A program made the translations under genes and the position numbers. This document shows, piece by piece, positions 59,064-64,000 of a stretch of DNA of 64,000 nucleotides. The DNA comes from Chersky-840 sp963810195 (GTDB lineage: Bacteria > Actinomycetota > Acidimicrobiia > Acidimicrobiales > UBA8190): positions 682,001 to 746,000 of the forward strand of contig CAWEMO010000002.1 of assembly GCA_963810195.1 (NCBI GenBank). Direction: 5' to 3'. Each line of letters opens with the position of its first letter. The stretch's first letter is position 1. The notes beneath the pieces are model-generated. The model was not told where the DNA came from. It saw only the letters and a program-made list of their open reading frames with translations, and ran no database searches.

Positions 59064-59549
59064 TCAGGGTCGGGAAGGCCCGATGGGCCCGGCGTCGCCA
59101 TATCCCTGGCGCACCCCCTGCCCGGCCCGGCGGGTGAGCTGGTCGGGTTCGTACAACATCCAGTATGCGTTGCGGGCGTGCTTGCGGGCCCGGTCCACGC
59201 ACACCGCGGCGAGACGCTCGGGGTCCTCTTCCTCGTTCTCGTGGACGAAGACCTCGAGGACGTGGGTGTTCGTGAGCAGCTGGGCGAGCATGATGCCCTG
59301 CGACGCTTCGTGGGCACACACCTGGTCGATGGCGGCCTTGCCCGGCATGCCCAGCGCCACGACGATCGAACAACGTTCTTCCTCGATCAGCTTCTTGCAT
59401 TCCACCCCGAGATCCTTGAAGCCCGGCACCGTCCGCCGGAGCACTTCGAAACGATCCCCGAAGCCCGGGCACTGCTTGAGCTCGTCGACGGCCTCCGCGC
59501 CCATGTCGTAGCGGGCGAACATGGTGTCGACGACGCCGATGCGGTCCAT
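59064..59549 (-). CDS. ribC: Archaeal-type riboflavin synthase
   Basis: A 161-residue protein matching the archaeal RibC family: MDRIGVVDTMFARYDMGAEAVDEL, VLRRTVPGFKDLGVECKKLIEEERCSIVVALGMPGKAAIDQVCAHEASQGIMLAQLLTNTHVLEVFVHENE and a tail LTRRAGQGVRQGYGDAG. This enzyme dismutates 6,7-dimethyl-8-ribityllumazine to riboflavin. It is related to lumazine synthase, not to the two-barrel bacterial RibE. The ATG at 59549 is set by the family N-terminus. Flavins and F420-type enzymes are plentiful in the window, but no other rib gene is adjacent. The closest neighbours I recall are archaeal proteins, so transfer or an ancient bacterial branch should be considered. Confidence 0.85.
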   Translation of the reverse strand: MDRIGVVDTMFARYDMGAEAVDELKQCPGFGDRFEVLRRTVPGFKDLGVECKKLIEEERCSIVVALGMPGKAAIDQVCAHEASQGIMLAQLLTNTHVLEVFVHENEEEDPERLAAVCVDRARKHARNAYWMLYEPDQLTRRAGQGVRQGYGDAGPIGPSRP

Positions 59550-59580
59550 CCCCCGATTCTCCCACGGCGCGGACCGGTCC

Positions 59581-59775
59581 TCAGCCCGAGCCCTCCACGC
59601 CATGGTCACGACAGCGCGCCACGTACCTCGCGGGGGTGACCTTCACCGTCATGCGGCGCCCGCACGTCGTGCAGAACCGGGGCGGGTCGAGCTCCCGGCC
59701 GCATCCCGCGCACCGGTCGGACGGCCGGCCGCATGCAGCGCAGAACCTCGGGTCGGCGCCGGCCGTCGTCGCCAC
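59581..59775 (-). CDS. Small cysteine-rich protein resembling biotin synthase auxiliary protein BsaP
   Basis: A 64-residue protein starting at a GTG. It has seven cysteines and one histidine in pairs: FCAAC (12, 15), RCAGC (22, 25), FCTTC (35, 38) and RCRDH (55, 58). The segment ELDPPRFCTTCGRRMTVKVTPARYVARCRDHG is very like the actinobacterial small proteins found next to bioB and shown to assist biotin synthase. bioB is not adjacent here, so the assignment rests on sequence resemblance. It ends 32 bases upstream of ribC on the same strand and is probably co-transcribed with it. Confidence 0.6.
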   Translation of the reverse strand: MATTAGADPRFCAACGRPSDRCAGCGRELDPPRFCTTCGRRMTVKVTPARYVARCRDHGVEGSG

Positions 59776-59782
59776 GTCGGGA

Positions 59783-60299
59783 TCAGGCGGTCGAGGCCCC
59801 AGCCGGGCCCATGGCCCGAGCCGGGTCGCCCGGTCGAGACGCCGCGGCCAGGGTCGACGCCCGTGCGCCAGTCGAAGTCTTGGCACCGACGGCGGTCTTC
59901 GCACCCACGGCGGTCTTCGGGCGCGCCGCCGTCTTGGCGCGTGGCGCGGTCTTCTCTCCTCGTACCGGGGGATTGGGGTTCGCGCCGGCGAGGATGTCTC
60001 CGATCGCGCCGCGGAGCATGGCGCTGAGTTCGTCGGACGGGACGTCGGCGAACGCGTGGCCCACGAGCACCAGCCCGCCCGTCACGGCACCCAGCGCGCA
60101 GGCCATGCGCACCCGCTGCTCGCCAGTGGTGCCTTGCCCACGTCGTGCAGACGCAGGTGCAGCGCCATGAGGATGTCTTCCTTGCTGGCGAAGTGGTAGC
60201 AGAGGGCAGCCTTCAAGAACCCGAGCTTCTCGGCGATCTTTCGCAGTGCCGTCTTGTCGAATCCCTGCTCGATGAACAGGTCGTCTGGGTGCGTGCCAC
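59783..60299 (-). pseudogene. Decayed TetR-family regulator
   Basis: Fragments of one TetR protein lie in different frames. After GTG at 60299 (MARTQ), the helix-turn-helix LFIEQGFDKTALRKIAEKLGFLKAALCYHFASKEDILMALHLRLHDVGKAP is found out of frame, with the first helix largely missing. About 80 residues of ligand-binding domain are absent. The C-terminus RVRMACALGAVTGGLVLVGHAFADVPSDELSAMLRGAIGDILAG then appears in another frame, followed by a Lys/Ala tail with KTAVGAKTAVGAKT. So there are at least two deletions. The intact family represses an adjacent ABC exporter, and a permease fragment is indeed next to it at 60372. Confidence 0.7.
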
Positions 60300-60321
60300 C
60301 GCTCTATACTACTTGACGACC

Positions 60322-60340
60322 GGTAAGTGCGACGCTTACC
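60322..60340. promoter_or_regulatory. Palindrome, probable operator of the lost TetR
   Basis: GGTAAG (60322-60327) and CTTACC (60335-60340) form an inverted repeat with a 7-base spacer, the size of a TetR-family site. It sits between the TetR remnant and the permease remnant, beside a TTGACG and TATACT-like stretch, so it was probably the shared control site of that cassette. Confidence 0.55.
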
Positions 60341-60371
60341 ATGCGCCAATTGAACCGAAACGAGCGGGTGC

Positions 60372-60539
60372 ATGACCTCCGCGTGCCGCCATCTCTTCGG
60401 GAACCCGAACCGGTCCGCCGCCGTCCACGTCTGGCCCACGCAGCACCCTGTCCTGGCCTCCCTGTCGTGGTCCATCGGCATGCCGGCGGTCTTGGCGCCG
60501 CTCGCGACCGTCCTCTACCGGCGGCGGACGACGGAATAG
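60372..60539 (+). pseudogene. C-terminal remnant of an ABC-2 type exporter permease
   Basis: A 55-codon frame contains LFGNPNRSAAVHVWPTQHPVLASLSWSIGMPAVLAPLATVLYRRRTTE. The HxWPxxHPVLASLxW and final VPLAxxxYRR pattern is the last loop and last membrane span of DrrB-like ABC-2 permeases. The other spans and the ATPase gene are absent. Next to the decayed TetR it marks the scar of a deleted regulator-exporter cassette. Confidence 0.6.
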
Positions 60540-60543
60540 GCCC

Positions 60544-61101
60544 GTGCCCGACGCTGAATTCGGCGATCAACTCGTCGGGCCTGACGACGCGGTCGACTCC
60601 GCGGCCGAAGGTGGCGACGAGGACGACGTCCCGCCCGCCCCGCTGTGGGCCATGCGGGTCCGGATGCATTCGCGCCGGCACCCGGAACCGGGGGAGGAGG
60701 GCCGTATCCGGCGCTGCTTGGGCGAAGGTGACGAGGCCCTGTACGTCATCGACGACGGGCCCGACCATTGCATGGTCGGTCGCCGCGTGGGTCGCGCTTC
60801 GGACGGTTGCACCTACTGCCTGGTGGCCCGGGTCCCGCTGGAGCGCTACGCCGACCTCGTAGTCGGCGACGTCGCCGCGGCCGACGCGTTCTCCGACGCC
60901 CGGGACATCACACTGTGCGGTGTCTTCGAGCAGGACCGGGGGGCGTCGAACGTCTTCCTGGTCCAGCACTACACCCGCGGGCGCGACGTGCCCGCCGACT
61001 ATCTCGCGCCCAGCCCCTTCATCGAGTTCACCGACGACGCCGACGACCCTGACGACGCCCCCGACTCCGCGGTCGACCCCGAGGCCGACTCCGAGTTCTA
61101 G
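60544..61101 (+). CDS. Hypothetical acidic cytosolic protein (185 aa)
   Basis: A GTG-started frame with an acidic N-terminus, a central folded-looking region (APLWAMRVRMHSRRHPEPGEEGRIRRCLGEGDEALYVIDDGPDHCMVGRRVGRASDGCTYCLVARVPLERYADLV...DITLCGVFEQDRGASNVFLVQHY) and a very acidic tail (EFTDDADDPDDAPDSAVDPEADSEF). I do not recognise it. There is no signal peptide or membrane helix. Codon use and the GC-rich third positions support coding. Confidence 0.6.
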   Translation: MPDAEFGDQLVGPDDAVDSAAEGGDEDDVPPAPLWAMRVRMHSRRHPEPGEEGRIRRCLGEGDEALYVIDDGPDHCMVGRRVGRASDGCTYCLVARVPLERYADLVVGDVAAADAFSDARDITLCGVFEQDRGASNVFLVQHYTRGRDVPADYLAPSPFIEFTDDADDPDDAPDSAVDPEADSEF

Positions 61102-61161
61102 GGGGCCGAAGCCCGGGGCAGGTGCGGTGTCCGCAGCCCGGCCCCGACCCGAGGCCGGGGT

Positions 61162-61464
61162 TCAGGGGGCACCGAGGTGCTCGATGTCCCAGCCGGCGAC
61201 GACGGGCTCGCCTTCGTCGGGACGGCGCGTGGCGCCGAAGCCTGCCGCCCGCAGCCGGTCCTCGACGTGGGCGATCACGGCCTCGGTGTCCGCCTGGTCC
61301 ACGTGGTCGAGGCGCAGCATTTCCTGGTCGATCTGACGGAACTCGGCGTGCGACTCGACGTCACCGGGACGCGACCGGTAGTAGAGACCCCAGCGGCGAC
61401 CGCGGGACAAGAGGCGTGCGCTTCGCGCCGCGGGCGGGACATTTAAGCGGACATGGGCGTCCAT
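61162..61464 (-). CDS. Hypothetical protein (100 aa)
   Basis: A small basic/acidic cytosolic protein: HVRLNVPPAARSARLLSRGRRWGLYYRSRPGDVESHAEFRQIDQEMLRLDHVDQADTEAVIAHVEDRLRAAGFGATRR. It looks like a compact alpha/beta domain, and the C-terminal half resembles a helix-turn that could bind a partner. I cannot name the family. Convergent with the gene at 60544; two ATGs (61464 and 61454) are near the 5' end. Confidence 0.5.
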   Translation of the reverse strand: MDAHVRLNVPPAARSARLLSRGRRWGLYYRSRPGDVESHAEFRQIDQEMLRLDHVDQADTEAVIAHVEDRLRAAGFGATRRPDEGEPVVAGWDIEHLGAP

Positions 61465-61583
61465 GGCGTTCCCCCGGGCGCGGTCGGCTTCTGGGACCTC
61501 CTGAGATGTCGGCAGCAGGGCTCGCCGACTGAAGCCGAATCGGCCTGCTTGGCCCGGTGCCGACGGGCTCTTAGCATCGGAGG

Positions 61584-61862
61584 ATGGACCCCGACCCGAT
61601 CGCAGAGGCCTTGTCCGCCTACCTGCATGCCGCCGACGCCTACAGCGACTTCACGTTCCCCTTCTTCGAAGGGGTCGGCGGGGACAGGGGGAGACAGGTC
61701 ACGGCGCTCCACGATGCACTGCAACAGGCGAGAGGCGACTACCTGGCGCTGGTCGAGCCCGCCGAGCCGCCCGAGCCGGCGGTGTCGGCCGAAACGGCAG
61801 AGCCGGCGGTGTCGACCGGAACGGCAGAGCCGGCGGCGCCGCCTGAGGCGTCCGGCGAGTAA
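61584..61862 (+). CDS. Hypothetical protein with repeated acidic tail (92 aa)
   Basis: A 92-residue protein. The first ~55 residues (DPIAEALSAYLHAADAYSDFTFPFFEGVGGDRGRQVTALHDALQQARGDYLALVE) look like two helices. The tail is a degenerate repeat of AEPAVS (AEPPEPAVSAETAEPAVSTGTAEPAAPPE). A GGAGG directly abuts the ATG, so initiation may be inefficient or leaderless. No function can be given. Confidence 0.5.
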   Translation: MDPDPIAEALSAYLHAADAYSDFTFPFFEGVGGDRGRQVTALHDALQQARGDYLALVEPAEPPEPAVSAETAEPAVSTGTAEPAAPPEASGE

Positions 61863-61994
61863 CCGCCACATGGCCGCAGCCGCCGCCAGGCGGAGGCAGC
61901 CCTGGGGGCACCGGCCGTGGTTACTCCCTGGTACTGGACGCCGGGCCCCGGCGCGCTCAGACTTCAGGAAACCTGGGGGGCAAACGGTTGACCG

Positions 61995-62028
61995 GTGAAA
62001 CGAGAGGGCTTCGGCCCTCTCCTTTCAC
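61995..62028. terminator. Bidirectional terminator hairpin with TTCG loop
   Basis: GAGAGGGC (62002-62009) and GCCCTCTC (62014-62021) pair around TTCG, and the stem extends across one C-C mismatch through GTGAAA (61995-62000) with TTTCAC (62023-62028). It lies in the 234-bp gap between the convergent genes at 61584 and 62097 and suits both. Confidence 0.8.
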
Positions 62029-62096
62029 ATCCGGAGCCCGATGCCGCGTCTCGGCCCGGGCACCCACGCCTACGCGGGCTTGCCGTGTCCTGCGTG

Positions 62097-62324
62097 CTAC
62101 GCCTTGGCGACCACCCGGCCCCCGAGAATGGCGACACGGCCGATGCCCGCGGCGACGAGGGAGAGGCCGGCGAGCACGGCGCCGAACAGATACTGCCCGG
62201 GAGGCGTGTACGGGAAGGGGTGATCCCGGCGCTCGTCGACCGGTCCCCTCCTGAGGCGACGGACCACGCCGATGACGACGATGACGGCCACGGCGATCAG
62301 GAAATACAGGGCCTCGGGCCTCAC
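62097..62324 (-). CDS. Small two-span membrane protein (75 aa)
   Basis: A GTG-started 75-residue protein with two hydrophobic helices: residues ~4-20 (EALYFLIAVAVIVVIGVV) and ~46-68 (YLFGAVLAGLSLVAAGIGRVAIL), joined by a basic loop (RRLRRGPVDERRDHPFPYTPPGQ). I do not recognise it. It is followed downstream by the strong hairpin at 61995. Confidence 0.6.
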   Translation of the reverse strand: MRPEALYFLIAVAVIVVIGVVRRLRRGPVDERRDHPFPYTPPGQYLFGAVLAGLSLVAAGIGRVAILGGRVVAKA

Positions 62325-62367
62325 TCACTCCATGGTCCCACGGGACCGAGGTCCCTGCCGGGTGCGC

Positions 62368-62715
62368 CTAGGAGGTGCTTCTGAGCGGCTCTTGCCCCGT
62401 CAGCTCAAGGCTCCGACTGCTTGCTCGCATGAGGCGGCCGATCACGATGGCCAGAACAACACCCAGCGCCGCCCCGGCGATGAGGCCCAGGACCAACCAT
62501 GGCCCATAGCCGGGCGAGTAGGTGCAGGCATTGGACCGAGTCACGAATCCAGGGGTCACGCTTCGGGAGAAGCCAGCGGGTACGCCTTGGGAACCTCGGA
62601 CGCAGTTCGTCGAACGAAAACCCGTGGACCAGCCGACGTAGACGAGCCCGCACAACGCGAAAGACGCCGCCAAGACCACGATGAGGACCGTCCGCCCTAT
62701 TCGCCCGACCCACAT
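62368..62715 (-). CDS. Hypothetical two-span membrane protein (115 aa)
   Basis: Residues ~5-25 (RIGRTVLIVVLAASFALCGLVYVGW) and ~72-93 (GPWLVLGLIAGAALGVVLAIVIG) are membrane helices. Between them is an exterior loop with two cysteines (NCVRG and NACTYSPG) that could form a disulfide. The tail is short and basic to neutral. The ATG at 62715 begins the first helix; the frame stays open upstream without a helix or ribosome site. Function unknown. Confidence 0.55.
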   Translation of the reverse strand: MWVGRIGRTVLIVVLAASFALCGLVYVGWSTGFRSTNCVRGSQGVPAGFSRSVTPGFVTRSNACTYSPGYGPWLVLGLIAGAALGVVLAIVIGRLMRASSRSLELTGQEPLRSTS

Positions 62716-63020
62716 GCAGCCCACCACCTGATGATCCCATCGAGGGCCGACCGCTTGCACGCCCACGTCGCCGGCACGACGCACCGCCGGCACCAGCTCT
62801 ACCGCCGGGCGCGGCGCTGTCGAGCGCGCCCGGACACCCACCGGGGAACCTCCGAGACGGATTTGGAATCCCACGGCGGGGTCCAAGCGCCCGATCACGT
62901 TAGCCACGCTGGCCGATGACCGCTGGCGGCGGAGTTTCGCCGTTCGTATCGCCGAACCCTCCTAGTGTGGGACGGGCCGGTGGGAGCCCCGCCCCCCACG
63001 GCGGCGGGAGGGAGGTCGAC
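62716..63020. other. 305-bp divergent intergenic region
   Basis: No gene with coding character was found in this stretch between the membrane protein at 62368 and the gene at 63021. An AT-richer patch lies around 62930-62965, which may contain the forward promoter, and GGGAGGGAGG at its end is the ribosome site of the gene at 63021. I saw no hairpin or repeat worth naming. Confidence 0.5.
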
Positions 63021-63422
63021 ATGGGAGAGCCGGACGACGCCTTTGACCTCGACATGGCGGCCGCCACCGTGCAATCCAACGCCACCGACGTCCGCATCAT
63101 GTTGAAGGTCCTCGCCGGCCAGCTCGCCGAGGTCCTCGGGCCCCGGGTCGTCGTCGAGCGGGCCGGGGGGCTCCTGCGCAAGTCCGGCGAGGTCAAGGCG
63201 CTCGAGGTCACGCTGGGCGACGACGTCCTGCGTGCCCAGGTCGAGGGAGCGTCGGTCCGATGCTCGGTGGCGCACTCCTCGGGAGGGATCCGCATCCGCA
63301 GCGAGTCCGTCGACCTCGACACCTGGTTGAAGAAACTTCTCGCCGCCCTGCAACAAGAGGCGGCCCACAGCGAGGGTGCCCGTCAGGCGCTCGAGAGAAT
63401 CGTCATCGGAGGACCTTCATGA
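63021..63422 (+). CDS. Hypothetical protein paired with YbjQ-like gene (133 aa)
   Basis: A 133-residue soluble protein: acidic start (MGEPDDAFDLDMAAATVQSNATDVRIMLKVLAGQLAEVLG), then PRVVVERAGGLLRKSGEVKALEVTLGDDVLRAQVEGASVRCSVAHSSGGIRIRSESVDLDTWLKKLLAALQQEA. The pattern is two helices flanking a beta-sheet. It has an excellent ribosome site (GGGAGGGAGG) and overlaps the next gene by 4 bases (ATGA), so it is translationally coupled to a YbjQ-type protein and probably works with it. Family not recognised. Confidence 0.65.
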   Translation: MGEPDDAFDLDMAAATVQSNATDVRIMLKVLAGQLAEVLGPRVVVERAGGLLRKSGEVKALEVTLGDDVLRAQVEGASVRCSVAHSSGGIRIRSESVDLDTWLKKLLAALQQEAAHSEGARQALERIVIGGPS

Positions 63423-64000
63423 CCCAACCCCCCGACCTCCCCAAGGAGGCGGGCCACCGGCTCGAACAGCTCGAGCACGGCCTGTTCACCTCGGACCTGT
63501 CGGTCAACGAGTTCCTCCTCATCAAAGAGGCCGGCTTCCACCCCCTGGGCTTCGTCATGGGCTCGTCCATCTACCACACGGGGATCCAGGCCCGTCGCTG
63601 GAACAAGAGCCAGGAGCTCACCAAGCTCACCGAAGCCATGTACAACGCCCGCGAGCTGGCCATGACCCGGATGGAGGAGGAGGCCGACGCCCTGGGCGCG
63701 GACGGCGTCGTGGGGGTGCGCCTCGACGTCAACTACTACGAATGGGGCCGCGACGCCGCCGAGTTCATCGCGGTGGGAACGGCGGTGAAGGCCGAGGACG
63801 GCACCTCGCACCGCAATGCGCTCGGCAAGCCCTTCACCTCGGACCTGTCGGGACAGGACTTCTGGACCATCATGCAGACCGGGTACGTCCCCCAGGGCCT
63901 CGTGATGGGCACCTGCGTCTTCCACATCGCGCATCGTGGCATTGGCCAGGCGCTCGGCACCGTGGGCCAGAACGTCGAGCTGCCGAATTTCACCCAGGCA
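63419..64000 (+). CDS. Tandem YbjQ/UPF0145-like (heavy-metal-binding-type) protein, 3' end cut by window edge
   Basis: At least 194 residues, running off the right edge. Two YbjQ-like units are visible. The first is at ~24-125: FTSDLSVNEFLLIKEAGFHPLGFVMGSSIYHTG, then ELAMTRMEEEADALGADGVVGVRLDVNYYEWGRDAAEFIAVGTAV. The second starts at ~139: FTSDLSGQDFWTIMQTGYVPQGLVMGTCVFHIAH. YbjQ proteins form pentamer-like rings, and their proposed metal binding is not established. The internal duplication, with the second copy continuing beyond the window, is clear. Co-translated with the gene at 63021. Confidence 0.8.
   Translation, partial: MTQPPDLPKEAGHRLEQLEHGLFTSDLSVNEFLLIKEAGFHPLGFVMGSSIYHTGIQARRWNKSQELTKLTEAMYNARELAMTRMEEEADALGADGVVGVRLDVNYYEWGRDAAEFIAVGTAVKAEDGTSHRNALGKPFTSDLSGQDFWTIMQTGYVPQGLVMGTCVFHIAHRGIGQALGTVGQNVELPNFTQA

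Noticed and set aside
57729..61101. An intact integrative or conjugative element around the relaxase
   Set aside because: No integrase, coupling protein, secretion gene, attachment repeat or flanking tRNA is visible, and the neighbours are housekeeping genes.

Overview
The window is GC-rich DNA with tightly packed, often overlapping genes, GTG starts and actinobacterial gene families: F420-type luciferase-like oxidoreductases, KstR-type steroid genes, a paired WYL regulator set, a CtaG-type oxidase assembly factor and a BsaP-like zinc protein. It fits a free-living member of the Actinomycetota. A pilQ-less (monoderm) type IV pilus cluster and an archaeal-type riboflavin synthase suggest a deep lineage such as Acidimicrobiia, but that placement is an inference. 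No rRNA, tRNA, CRISPR array or intact mobile element was seen.

Left arm (1-28 kb). Positions 1-8077 hold a steroid side-chain module matching the mycobacterial igr operon: a divergent P450 with two luciferase-like genes, then chsE2-chsH2-chsE1-chsH1-ltp2. A second steroid block at 19.2-25.5 kb holds a fadD17-like ligase (frameshifted), a luciferase-like oxidoreductase, a PIG-L deacetylase, a degenerate isochorismatase and a fadD19-like ligase. Four KstR-like palindromes lie in the three promoter regions of these blocks, so they look like one regulon. Between them are a secreted S15 hydrolase, a TMEM175-like channel, an epimerase, a secreted repeat protein and an NRAMP-related Mg2+ transporter preceded by a proline-rich leader peptide. 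dxs closes the arm.

Middle (28-48 kb). AIM24, a thioesterase, TldD/TldE, an FmdB zinc ribbon and MoaC lead into a type IV pilus locus: pilT, a divergent prepilin peptidase lacking its second catalytic motif, pilB with duplicated N-domains, a second PilT-type ATPase, pilC, a GT-C-like membrane protein with a paralogue at 9.4 kb, a PilM-PilN fusion, pilO and the major pilin. Two tetraloop hairpins end the operon.

Right arm (48-64 kb). An FtsH-like AAA protease, a short acyl-CoA carboxylase beta subunit, an alcohol dehydrogenase, a YbhN-like flippase, a lipoprotein with a repeated N-terminus, CtaG, paired WYL regulators, a stand-alone MobF relaxase, archaeal-type riboflavin synthase, a BsaP-like protein, a decayed TetR/ABC-permease cassette and small hypothetical genes.

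Two features recur across the window. Five otherwise sound genes carry a single reading-frame break, four looking like +1 insertions, which may be assembly error or decay. Short direct repeats of 14-20 bp occur both between and inside genes.
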